NCBI GenBank assembly: GCA_934661195.1
Contig: CAKUJD010000008.1
Span: 39,090-103,089, forward strand
Source of the DNA: an uncultured Muribaculaceae bacterium
Lineage (GTDB): Bacteria > Bacteroidota > Bacteroidia > Bacteroidales > Muribaculaceae
Direction: 5' to 3'
DNA: 64,000 bases
Shown here: in pieces, positions 8,250-16,653 of the stretch
How positions within the stretch are numbered: the stretch's first letter is position 1
How the letters are laid out: each line of letters opens with the position of its first letter
Made by a program: the position numbers and the translations under genes
The notes under the pieces: generated by a model
Seen by the model: the letters and a program-made list of their open reading frames with translations, nothing else
What the model was told of the DNA's origin: nothing
The model's database searches: none

Positions 8250-9997
8250 GAGAGTTTAATTATCTGATTAATTTCTGATATGTAGTACCTATGAATGGAT
8301 AAAGAGTCCACAGGAAGGTATACACCTCCTTGTCTTAACAAGAAAGCATACTGGTAATATTCACTTACTTTTCCGAGTATATACTCGCTATAATCTCCAT
8401 ATGGATATGCATATGATTTAATCGGTCCAAAAATAATTTCTAATCTTCTCTTTGATTCCTCAAGTTCGAACACGATTTCATCATCATTCAGTCTAAGCAA
8501 TGAGCGATGAGTGACGCCATGAGAACCAATTTCCCAACCATTTTGTTGAAGTTCCAGAAGGCCATCCACATCAAGGTGCATTCTTCTTTTTTTATCTTTG
8601 AAATTCCATTTGTTTGTGTCACCCATATAGTCAGAGCATACGAACACTGTTGCTGAAAAACCATAACGATTCATTATTGGCAACGCATTATCAAGCAATC
8701 CGACATATCCATCATCAAAAGTACAGACTATACAATTTTTTCTTTTGTAAGCTGGCCTATTCATATAATCATTCATAGAACAAAGTATGTATCCTCTACC
8801 ATGTACTTGCTCTACAAAACTTTCAAATACAGATATTGGAGTTGTTATATTGTCATGACTAACTCCGTCAACATCATGCAGTGAGAGAGAAATGATGCCG
8901 TCAGGCTTCGTTACAGCTACATGATTATCGTTATTAAACTGAGATTCCCACAAATGTTTAATCACCTCTTCTGTTGTTGATGTGAAGAAAGCAGAATAGA
9001 AACTTTCATACTTATCCAACGAGTCCTCGTCAGTAATCATGTTGTATAGCTGAGCTGCCATCTTAGACGGTTCATAGCTGGAGAATATCATTTCAGGATA
9101 AAGTTTGTTGGCCATTTCTGCCACATAACCAGTATTTGTCAAAAGAACCGGTATTCCAAGAGACATGCTATCTATCACAGAATTACCCATTCCTTCACAA
9201 ATTGAACCCTGGATATAATAGTCCCACCTACCCTGTACTCTTTTGAAATCTTCTCTCTCCATGTACCCCGTGAAGGATACTATATCTGAAATCTGCATTT
9301 CATCTGCAAGATTTTGATATTGTTCTAGAACGTCATCATCAATCTGTCCTACACATTCCAAAGTAATATCTCGATTATACGTTCGTGCATAAGATGCAAC
9401 CATTCTCATCAGAAGACTGATTCCTTTCTTCTCATTCAGATGGAATGCTCCACATCCAATATGAATGTTATTCTTATTGGGGGCCTTTATTTGCTTTGAG
9501 ATACGTTCTGTATAATTAGGAATGACAACAATGTCTGTTTTATTAGGCGCGACAAGTTTTATGTTATCAGCTATTTCTCGTGACAAAGCAAACACCTTAT
9601 CACACTTCTCCAAGGCATATTTGTTGTAGTGGAAATTTTCAAAATTCCACTTGCATAGGTTTGCATCAGACCCACGAAACATCAGCCAATACCCGCATCT
9701 GCTTTTTTGCGCAAGAAGCGCGGTAAAATAGCCATTGTATCCTCCTCCGAAACCTATCAGCAAGTTTCCTTCAGGTATTGTTTCTACACATCTCTTTAAC
9801 AAAGATTCCTTTACTAAATCAAATCCGAGATGGTTATTGTAACCACCGTGGATAACATCTGTTTCACATATACTTGAACGACAAACTTTAACACTGTGTC
9901 CCATACTTTGAAGCAAGCATTCCAGTTGGTGACAACTATATGAAAGGCCGCCACCTGAACCTGTTGAATATTCGTTAGTTATTATAGTTATATTCAT
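8246..9997 (-). CDS. Fusion of GT4 glycosyltransferase and NodB-type polysaccharide deacetylase
   Basis: 583 residues. Residues 1-350 are a GT4-type glycosyltransferase: N-terminal glycine loop (STGSGGGLSY), a C-terminal donor domain with GSICEGMGNSVIDSMSLGIPVLLT near 265, whose E (in CEG) and downstream E/D are the usual donor contacts. Residues 365-583 are a NodB/CE4 deacetylase: the metal/base motif TFDDGY near 435 and the zinc-binding SHGVTH near 495. The pairing suggests that the GT places a HexNAc residue which is then N-deacetylated by the same polypeptide. The deacetylase half has no separate signal peptide, so it probably works in the cytoplasm, which is unusual for CE4 enzymes. ATGA overlaps at both ends. 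Confidence 0.8.
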   Translation of the reverse strand: MNITIITNEYSTGSGGGLSYSCHQLECLLQSMGHSVKVCRSSICETDVIHGGYNNHLGFDLVKESLLKRCVETIPEGNLLIGFGGGYNGYFTALLAQKSRCGYWLMFRGSDANLCKWNFENFHYNKYALEKCDKVFALSREIADNIKLVAPNKTDIVVIPNYTERISKQIKAPNKNNIHIGCGAFHLNEKKGISLLMRMVASYARTYNRDITLECVGQIDDDVLEQYQNLADEMQISDIVSFTGYMEREDFKRVQGRWDYYIQGSICEGMGNSVIDSMSLGIPVLLTNTGYVAEMANKLYPEMIFSSYEPSKMAAQLYNMITDEDSLDKYESFYSAFFTSTTEEVIKHLWESQFNNDNHVAVTKPDGIISLSLHDVDGVSHDNITTPISVFESFVEQVHGRGYILCSMNDYMNRPAYKRKNCIVCTFDDGYVGLLDNALPIMNRYGFSATVFVCSDYMGDTNKWNFKDKKRRMHLDVDGLLELQQNGWEIGSHGVTHRSLLRLNDDEIVFELEESKRRLEIIFGPIKSYAYPYGDYSEYILGKVSEYYQYAFLLRQGGVYLPVDSLSIHRYYISEINQIIKLS

Positions 9998-10629
9998 TGC
10001 TTCTTTCTTATGATATATAATCGTTTTGTTCGTTTATTTTGAGGATAGCGATATGTCTCCCATGAACCAATGTCCGCATTGGGAAACAAACGTTCAATAT
10101 CCTTTGAGTCAAGTCGTATTTGACAAGGGAAATTCTCGTCCTCTATAGTATAGGATGAATCGATAACTTCCAATATAAATAGAGCAGGAGTTCCTGCAAT
10201 GTCGTAAAAGCCTTGCAGCTTGCGCAAATACTCTTCTTTAGTCTTTACACCATCGTCATATGCGCAATTCACTAAAACGAGTATGTCTGAAACAATAGGC
10301 GATTGAGGAAACTCTGCGGACACTATAACATCATTCCGAGAAAACAAAGTGGCTATTTTTTCTTTTGCAACCTCGGCCATGTCAGTATCCCTTTCAAAAG
10401 CCTTTATATTTTTGAAACCCAAATGACAAAAGATGCTTGTTACATCACCTTGGCCACAACCTATTTCTACAACTCTTTGCTCTCTGTTTTCATTTTGTAA
10501 AATCTCAAACACTTTCTTCCAATATATAGGAAAGGTTGGCTCACAGAACTGTTTGCTCCATGAACGTTGATACTTTTCCTTGATATTGTAGGAGTTGTAA
10601 TTGACTAACAACTCGTGAAGTTCTTCCAT
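9994..10629 (-). CDS. Class I SAM-dependent methyltransferase
   Basis: 211 residues. SAM-binding motif I (VVEIGCGQGDV) lies near residue 53, followed by an acidic residue at the end of strand 2 (KAFERD near 79). Motif IV-like ILVLVNCAYDDG is near 117. The rest of the fold is consistent with small-molecule methyltransferases. In this operon it probably methylates a sugar or a precursor made by the neighbouring radical SAM enzymes. It overlaps the radical SAM gene upstream by 25 bases and the GT4-deacetylase gene downstream by 4. Substrate unknown. Confidence 0.7.
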   Translation of the reverse strand: MEELHELLVNYNSYNIKEKYQRSWSKQFCEPTFPIYWKKVFEILQNENREQRVVEIGCGQGDVTSIFCHLGFKNIKAFERDTDMAEVAKEKIATLFSRNDVIVSAEFPQSPIVSDILVLVNCAYDDGVKTKEEYLRKLQGFYDIAGTPALFILEVIDSSYTIEDENFPCQIRLDSKDIERLFPNADIGSWETYRYPQNKRTKRLYIIRKKQ

Positions 10630-11480
10630 ATATCGTTAAGCTGGCTTATAATCTGTTCACTATCTTTTTGGATATCTATCGGGTAAGTTTCATCCTTCAT
10701 GATGCACGGCTGAGCCACAAGGTCTGGATGAATTCTTATCTCACTAAAGTTTTTGCAAGTATCAATATCCTTGTAAAAGCAAGGGGAATCAATATACAGT
10801 ATAGTGGTTTCCTTGTCACCATTCTTGATGCGCCATCTGATAGCACCAGTCCCTTTGATTTTCTTCTCTATACAATACTTTTCTAATAATGGGAACACGA
10901 ATTCTTTATATGTACAGCTGTCTTCACCTCCAATCTGAGGAAGCAGTTTTAAAGGAAGTTCATGTTGCAAAGCGAAATCAATCATGTCTTCAACGTCCGT
11001 CTTGTTGGAAGTTGTTTGTATGACTGTATTAAGCCCAATGTCAATTCCAGCCGAATGCACTTGCGAAACTTTATTAACAATAGTATCCAAGCACCCATTA
11101 CCAGTACTTCTTCCAAAGGATATTGGATTAACATAAGGGAATTGAATGTTAAATTTCACACGTGTGTTGCTTAACTGCTTAATCTGTTCTGGAGAAATCA
11201 GGGAAAGATTCGTTGCGCAGCTGATGTCACAATCAAGATGCTGATCAGCATACATAATCATGTCAACAAGTCTTTTGTGAAGGAAAGGTTCACCGCCACT
11301 AATGTTAAGTTCTTCGATCTTCTGTGTAGACAACACATCAATAATGCGGCAAAAGTCTTCATACCTTATTACTCTGGCTTTTGATGTTTTTGCCTGCCCC
11401 TCGTTATGGCAAAACGGACATCTATAATTGCATCCATCTGTCACTAGGACTCTAATTTTATTCCACAATAAAGTCTCCAT
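10605..11480 (-). CDS. MoaA-like radical SAM enzyme
   Basis: The ATG at 11480 follows the upstream stop by one base; an in-frame TTG nine bases earlier is less likely. The radical SAM cluster motif CNYRCPFC (C17, C21, C24) is followed by SGGEP near residue 60, the SAM-binding GGE. Near the C-terminus three cysteines are arranged as C-x7-C then C-x16-C (CFYKDIDTC, then IHPDLVAQPC), recalling the second 4Fe-4S site of MoaA, which uses C-x2-C-x13-C. That suggests a paralogue of the GTP cyclase branch that binds a substrate at an auxiliary cluster. No other molybdopterin genes are nearby, so a role in the glycan pathway is inferred. Confidence 0.75.
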   Translation of the reverse strand: METLLWNKIRVLVTDGCNYRCPFCHNEGQAKTSKARVIRYEDFCRIIDVLSTQKIEELNISGGEPFLHKRLVDMIMYADQHLDCDISCATNLSLISPEQIKQLSNTRVKFNIQFPYVNPISFGRSTGNGCLDTIVNKVSQVHSAGIDIGLNTVIQTTSNKTDVEDMIDFALQHELPLKLLPQIGGEDSCTYKEFVFPLLEKYCIEKKIKGTGAIRWRIKNGDKETTILYIDSPCFYKDIDTCKNFSEIRIHPDLVAQPCIMKDETYPIDIQKDSEQIISQLNDIWKNFTSC

Positions 11481-11481
11481 A

Positions 11482-12597
11482 TTATGCAAGAATTATTTTA
11501 GCATTATAATATAGCTCCAGTTCATGAATTTTTTCGCCTAACAGATCACAACCGTCAGCATTATACATCTCGTTTGGAAGAATCATCACATCATTTTTTT
11601 CTGGACTAAACTGCTCGCGAATATCTTTGTGATTGAGCAAGCCTGAAACAGAAACAGATCCACCATACAAATGGTTTTCTATCAAGTTTGTTTTCACGTT
11701 TGGTACATCTTTGAAAGCATTTGTAAAGTAATCATAACCCGATAATGGACAGATGAGATTTACGAATGTGCCTTCGGGAAGGCTCTTGATAATCTCCTTT
11801 TGTTTCTCAATTCGCTCATCAGCATCTATAAAATATTCATTGTTCCCACCTCTGAACACATCTTTAAGAATAGGCACAGTAAATATTACATCGGGATAGT
11901 TATTCTTGACCCAAGTTATACACTCTTCGTATGTATCAATACAGGCTTGAGACAACTTCTTCAATCTAGGTTGAGACGTTGCTGTATGTTCCATTCTACG
12001 AACAAGAATCTGTCTGACTTTCTTGTTTACTCCTAGTCTATAAAGCAGTTCAAGGTCTCTCTTAATGTCATCAAGATTTCCTGTAAACATCAAAGTGCAC
12101 TTATTCAATGGCGCATGCTCAAGTAAATACATAGTCCTCTCGCGTGCAGAACGTGGAATAATTGCCTCACGTTGTTCTTGCATAGTGATGAGAGACAGGT
12201 CTATACCATAATTGGGTATTGATTTCAGAAAATCAATTTTATCTTCTTTTATATATGCTCCAGTAGTTACAGTGGTTATTTTCTTAGTGGGAAAATAGTC
12301 TGCTGCAATTTTGATGAAGTCATAGATGTCTGGATGCAAAAAAGGGTCTGTGTGGGGGGCGACAAGTACACCTGCACCCAGTCTAACATAGTTTACATTT
12401 GGGTTGATATACTCAAATCCTTTTACCAAGTCTTCTTTGTCAATAGCTGGTATTTGGGGGTAATGACCCAAATACGAATCTGTATGAACTTTACAAAAAA
12501 CACAACCTATGCCACAGTACTTACTTAAAATGGGGATATTACCGAACGTAGCTATTTCCATTCTGAATGCATCGAATTGTTCTCTATTTAGTACCAT
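11482..12597 (-). CDS. Radical SAM enzyme with DUF512-like C-terminal region
   Basis: 371 residues. The cluster motif CGIGCVFC (C28, C32, C35) sits unusually far from the start for a simple radical SAM core. The SAM-binding strand-2 region reads YVRLGAGVLVAPHTDPFLHPDI, the pattern of the DUF512 radical SAM family. The C-terminal 70 residues (VSVSGLLNHKDI, then DVMILPNEMYNADGCDLLG) closely follow the VAGLLTG..VLLP..M.....FLDD pattern of that family as I remember it. Function of DUF512 proteins is not established to my knowledge. It sits 9 bases after the upstream radical SAM gene. Its presence in a sugar locus is a notable context. Confidence 0.65.
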   Translation of the reverse strand: MVLNREQFDAFRMEIATFGNIPILSKYCGIGCVFCKVHTDSYLGHYPQIPAIDKEDLVKGFEYINPNVNYVRLGAGVLVAPHTDPFLHPDIYDFIKIAADYFPTKKITTVTTGAYIKEDKIDFLKSIPNYGIDLSLITMQEQREAIIPRSARERTMYLLEHAPLNKCTLMFTGNLDDIKRDLELLYRLGVNKKVRQILVRRMEHTATSQPRLKKLSQACIDTYEECITWVKNNYPDVIFTVPILKDVFRGGNNEYFIDADERIEKQKEIIKSLPEGTFVNLICPLSGYDYFTNAFKDVPNVKTNLIENHLYGGSVSVSGLLNHKDIREQFSPEKNDVMILPNEMYNADGCDLLGEKIHELELYYNAKIILA

Positions 12598-12606
12598 AAA
12601 TATATT

Positions 12607-13437
12607 TTATTTCTTATTTATATTCTGAATCCAGCTAACGTCAGGCTCTTTGAATTGCAGACTGTTCTGTGCAATAATATCTTTCCATGAGTTCCCGATA
12701 TAAGACCATCGATTATAGTCTGGATTCTCTTGCGTCATACTCTTGTAAGTATTGATGGCAGAAACACAAATTTCACACACATCGTGATTAAAGGCCCCAT
12801 CAAAGAAATCTGATAGATTAGTTGGTAGATGATGCATGAACCTTCTGTGGTTGTTTATCGACACATACATTGCAGGGAAACATGCTGCAGTATATGCAAA
12901 TCCAAAAACGGAGTAATGGATTCCGCACACTTCCACGCGATTGCATATAGTGGCCTTTTCATTAAAATCCCTTGGACATATAGTAATGTTTCGATGCTTT
13001 ATATTCTTTATCTTTAAGACTTCTTCTGCTGTTAATACATTGCCTTTCTCATGAATCGCATCTCCAATGCATACTGGAGAATAAACCACATAAGGCTTAG
13101 CCGTAATTGACGGCTGTATTGTACCGTTAGATACGATGTTGATCTGTTCTATATAGCCAATATCTTTGAGTTCCTCAAATGCACAAACCGCATAATCTAT
13201 AATGTCAGACAACAAAGGTTCACCTCCAAGAATACGGATCATTTTGACCAGGCCAGGTTGGTGTCGTTTAATCTCCTGACATAGAAAATCTATATGTACC
13301 TTTTCCATGTCAATATGTGAGCGTGTTACCCCATATAGCTTTTCTGCATTGCAAAGTCGATTGCAATGTCTGCATGCGAGGTTACACCGATGTGTGATAT
13401 CAACTTCTACTATGATTCCTTTGAGTTCTGACTTCAT
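12607..13437 (-). CDS. Radical SAM protein with C-terminal cysteine cluster
   Basis: 276 residues. The N-terminal motif CNLACRHC (C18, C22, C25) is followed by further cysteines (NRLCNAEK) and by LGGEPLLSD near 68, the SAM-contacting GGE. The C-terminal part holds several cysteines (VCGIHY, AACFPA, VCEICVSA near 220) that could hold an auxiliary iron-sulfur cluster of SPASM/twitch type. It starts by ATGA overlap with the next radical SAM gene upstream. Substrate unknown. It is the shortest of the five radical SAM proteins in this operon. Confidence 0.75.
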   Translation of the reverse strand: MKSELKGIIVEVDITHRCNLACRHCNRLCNAEKLYGVTRSHIDMEKVHIDFLCQEIKRHQPGLVKMIRILGGEPLLSDIIDYAVCAFEELKDIGYIEQINIVSNGTIQPSITAKPYVVYSPVCIGDAIHEKGNVLTAEEVLKIKNIKHRNITICPRDFNEKATICNRVEVCGIHYSVFGFAYTAACFPAMYVSINNHRRFMHHLPTNLSDFFDGAFNHDVCEICVSAINTYKSMTQENPDYNRWSYIGNSWKDIIAQNSLQFKEPDVSWIQNINKK

Positions 13438-14411
13438 CTTAGTGCAGGTGGTGTGTAATTGATATATTGCTGGAGACCTTCAATGGTTAAAGGCGTTTTC
13501 TTTATTTTTTGATAGTTAGGACAGTGGTAGCACGGCAAGTCGGCAGTGCAAGGCTCTCCCTCGAAAAGCACGCTTACTAGATGCTTATAGTTATCACTGT
13601 TTTCCCATTCAAGTATGGATTGGTCATTTATGTTGCCAAATACTCCCCATTTATTGACACTACACCCCAAGATTTTACCGTCCCAATTAATTTGTGGACT
13701 GGTAAAGCAATGGTAGCAGGGTGCTTTATATTCCTTATGGTGGACTTTTTTAAATTCTTCCCTGTCAGCAACTCCTAAGCCGCTTTCTGCACGAACGAAA
13801 TCTTTATCTCTTACTGGTGAGAATTGGGAATAGTTCAGTTTAGGATTAAATTTGAGCCCCAACTCCTCACAAAGTTTTTTTATCAATGGAATCTCATGCT
13901 CGTTATGTCCAAATATTATGAATTGCCATGATAGATAAGGCCTCTGAGAGTTGTATTTCTGTTTATAATAGTTAAGGCGCTTTATGTTTGCCAACACCTT
14001 GTTAAAGTTTCCTCTAACTCTGTATTGCTCATATGTTTCTTGCGATGCACCATCAATAGACAGATTTAGAAATTCTACTTGGTACTTAACAAGTGCCTCT
14101 AATACACTATCATCTACATCATTGAAGTTTGCACCATTACCGCAGTATAGAGTCACGCCCTTTTCATAGGCACATTTTATGATTTCGCCTATTTCCTTGT
14201 TTAAGAAGATTTCGCCCCAGTTTGACATCTCAATTCTCTTAATCTGAGGATTTTGAGAAATAAATTTCACGAACTGTGTTAAACTGAATTGTCCCTTTCC
14301 AACGATACCACGGTGGGTGATACCTTTGGACGTAGAGCATTCTACACATCGTAATTGACATATGGTTGACATATCAATTGATGCTTCGGTTATTGTAGGA
14401 AGTTCTATCAT
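13434..14411 (-). CDS. Radical SAM/SPASM domain protein
   Basis: 325 residues. Cluster motif CQLRCVEC (C18, C22, C25). The GGE position is replaced by NWGE (SNWGEIFLN near 63), a substitution seen in several SPASM proteins of polysaccharide loci. LSIDGASQETYEQYR near 118 is the common radical SAM/SPASM block. C-terminal cysteines PCYHC near 240, LGCSVNK near 260 and PCTADLPCYHCPNY near 300 fit a SPASM domain with auxiliary clusters. Family members include peptide maturases and sugar or aminoglycoside dehydrogenases. ATGA overlaps on both sides place it in the operon. Confidence 0.8.
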   Translation of the reverse strand: MIELPTITEASIDMSTICQLRCVECSTSKGITHRGIVGKGQFSLTQFVKFISQNPQIKRIEMSNWGEIFLNKEIGEIIKCAYEKGVTLYCGNGANFNDVDDSVLEALVKYQVEFLNLSIDGASQETYEQYRVRGNFNKVLANIKRLNYYKQKYNSQRPYLSWQFIIFGHNEHEIPLIKKLCEELGLKFNPKLNYSQFSPVRDKDFVRAESGLGVADREEFKKVHHKEYKAPCYHCFTSPQINWDGKILGCSVNKWGVFGNINDQSILEWENSDNYKHLVSVLFEGEPCTADLPCYHCPNYQKIKKTPLTIEGLQQYINYTPPALR

Positions 14412-15370
14412 TTGTTCTTAAAATATTCTATTGTTTTTACCAATCCATCAACCAGGCTTGTTTGAGGATGCCAATCAAGTAATTGTTCCGCCAAAGTTAT
14501 ATCAGGCTTACGCTTCTTGGGGTCATCTACAAGAGCATCGCTAAATTGAATAGATGATTTGGACTTAAGCAGGTCTATTATCAGCTGTGCAAGATCACGT
14601 ATGGAGCACTCTTCATTTGGATTGCCGATATTTATTGGTCGACCGATGACATCATCGGAGTTCAGCATAGCAACAAGTCCTGTGATAGTATCATCTATAT
14701 ATTGGAAACTTCTTGTTTGCGAGCCTTTTCCATAAATGATAATATTCTTTCCAGAAAGGGCTCTGTTAATAAACTCTGGAATTGCTCGCCCATCTTCACA
14801 CGCCATATTGGGGCCATATGTGTTAAAAATCCTCACAATCTTCACCTTAACCCCATATTTTCTAAAATAGTCCATACATAGGCATTCTGCTGCGCGCTTA
14901 CCTTCATCATAGCAAGCTCTTGGTCCCGTGCAAGATACGTTGCCAGAATAAGATTCGGGTAGTATACCAAGTGCTGGATTACCGTATATTTCACTTGTAG
15001 AAGCCTGAAGCATAGGAACGTCAAGCTTCCTTGCCAATTCCAGAAGATTACGAGTCCCGACAACGGAGGTCATCAACGTATCTATAGGCTCTTTGTAATA
15101 TGCTTTTGGCGAAGCAACACATGCCATATTGATAATTAAATCAATTGGCACAAGATGAGCGGTGTCATGTTCATCCTTTATATCAAGTTGAATGAAATTA
15201 AAATGCGAGTTATCTTTTAGTTCTTTAATATTTTCGAGACAACCAGTGCTTAGATTATCTATACATGTAACATTACAGCCACTATTAACTAAAACCTTAC
15301 AAAGGTTTGAGCCAATAAAGCCAGCACCGCCAGCCACTAAGATATGCCTAAATTTTATATTCCTTATCAT
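14408..15370 (-). CDS. NAD-dependent sugar-nucleotide epimerase/decarboxylase, UDP-xylose synthase-like
   Basis: 320 residues. Rossmann motif GGAGFIGSNL near 13-22, DNLSTG near 38, active-site TSEIYG near 126, and the YDEGKRAAE block near 150 containing the YxxxK pair, followed by RIFNTYGP near 176. The combination of ACYDEGKR and FNTYGP is typical of UDP-glucuronate decarboxylase (UXS), which makes UDP-xylose. A related UDP-4-keto product is possible. It lies between the cobalamin-type radical SAM and the SPASM radical SAM genes, with 4-base overlaps on both sides, so its product may feed one of them. Confidence 0.8.
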   Translation of the reverse strand: MIRNIKFRHILVAGGAGFIGSNLCKVLVNSGCNVTCIDNLSTGCLENIKELKDNSHFNFIQLDIKDEHDTAHLVPIDLIINMACVASPKAYYKEPIDTLMTSVVGTRNLLELARKLDVPMLQASTSEIYGNPALGILPESYSGNVSCTGPRACYDEGKRAAECLCMDYFRKYGVKVKIVRIFNTYGPNMACEDGRAIPEFINRALSGKNIIIYGKGSQTRSFQYIDDTITGLVAMLNSDDVIGRPINIGNPNEECSIRDLAQLIIDLLKSKSSIQFSDALVDDPKKRKPDITLAEQLLDWHPQTSLVDGLVKTIEYFKNK

Positions 15371-16653
15371 AGCAAATGATAGTCTTCTAGTAATCTAATG
15401 TGCTCTTCGGATAAATTGAATCCAGTTTCACCTACGGCAATGTTTCTGTTATATTTGGCCCATTCCTCGTTACTTGTTGGTTCTTTCCAACCAGATGCCA
15501 GAAGCTCGTCGAAGAATTCTGTTCCAGGATATGGATTATAGCATTTCGGTCCATCAATTTTGATGTTGTCGTATTCATCTAATTCTTTTACCAAAGACAG
15601 AGTCTGTTCCAAATCCTCTGGAGATTCTCCTGGCAAAAGCATCATAAATGACAAATCAACATGTATGCCCATTTGCTGACACATTTGCATTTTCTCTATA
15701 ACTTTTGCCCTTGTTATTCCTTTGTGCATTTTTCGCAGCATTTTGTCAGAACCAGATTCAATGCCGATATAGAGTTTGGCCACGTTTGAAGATAAGGCTC
15801 TTTCTACAAGAGCTTTGTCTACACGCATCAAATCCAGCTCCACAGATGTCGGCATTTTGTATTTTTCAATAATACTCCACGCCCTTGTAGGGTCAACGAA
15901 CATGTTGTCATCATAAAACATCCAGCCCGTAACACCATAATTGTCAATAAGGTAATCCATCTCCTTATAAACATTTTGCAATGGATATCCTCTCCATTTT
16001 GAACGATTCACAACAGTGTTATAACAGAAAGCGCATCTTTTTACACAGCCTTTACTCGTCATGAATGGAAGAATCTTGCCTGGTATATAATTCTTTCTCT
16101 TCTGTATAGGTTTGTCCAAATACTTGTTCATGTCCAACAAATCAAAAGGATGATAACCCAATGTATCAGGCATGGTTACAGCAGGTATAGGAGAAATACG
16201 AAATTCTCCATTATCAATGTAACAAAGCCCAGGAACAGCATCTGCACTTATTTTTCCTTGCCGCCACAAGTAAAATTCATACATATTTTGTTCTGCTTCT
16301 CCTCTTAGCACTGCATCCACACATGAATCTTGCAGTGAAATTTTTGGCAACAAGGTTGCATGTGTACCTGCCCAGTAGACAAATATTCCCTGATTTCGTA
16401 GAAGTTTTGAGGTCTCAATGACAGACAATAGGTTAGGAGAGGTCATAACTGAAAAGCCTACAGCAATTGCGCCCTCGCAAACTTTCAAGAGTTCTTTAAT
16501 GTTCTCTTTAGTGTTTACTATGTGGCGAACTATGACTTCAACATTATTTCGTTGAAGAATAGATGCCGCAATTAATATTCCAAATGGCGGTGAAAACTGT
16601 CTATGGACTTTTTTTGTATTGTTTTCTATATTGACTAAGACAATATGATTCAT
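15367..16653 (-). CDS. B12-binding-domain radical SAM protein (class B type)
   Basis: 428 residues. Residues 1-150 look like a cobalamin-binding Rossmann domain (FSPPFGILIAASIL, then VGFSVMTSPNL, then VYWAGTHATLLP), but I do not see the DxHxxG histidine, so any B12 would bind base-off without that ligand. The radical SAM motif CVKRCAFC has cysteines 203, 207 and 210. IGIESGSDKMLRKMHKG and LPGESPEDLEQTL are common in this family. Members include methyltransferases acting on unactivated carbons (HpnP, fosfomycin and gentamicin pathways) and ring-modifying enzymes. It may C-methylate a sugar or aglycone here. ATGA overlaps on both sides. Confidence 0.8.
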   Translation of the reverse strand: MNHIVLVNIENNTKKVHRQFSPPFGILIAASILQRNNVEVIVRHIVNTKENIKELLKVCEGAIAVGFSVMTSPNLLSVIETSKLLRNQGIFVYWAGTHATLLPKISLQDSCVDAVLRGEAEQNMYEFYLWRQGKISADAVPGLCYIDNGEFRISPIPAVTMPDTLGYHPFDLLDMNKYLDKPIQKRKNYIPGKILPFMTSKGCVKRCAFCYNTVVNRSKWRGYPLQNVYKEMDYLIDNYGVTGWMFYDDNMFVDPTRAWSIIEKYKMPTSVELDLMRVDKALVERALSSNVAKLYIGIESGSDKMLRKMHKGITRAKVIEKMQMCQQMGIHVDLSFMMLLPGESPEDLEQTLSLVKELDEYDNIKIDGPKCYNPYPGTEFFDELLASGWKEPTSNEEWAKYNRNIAVGETGFNLSEEHIRLLEDYHLL

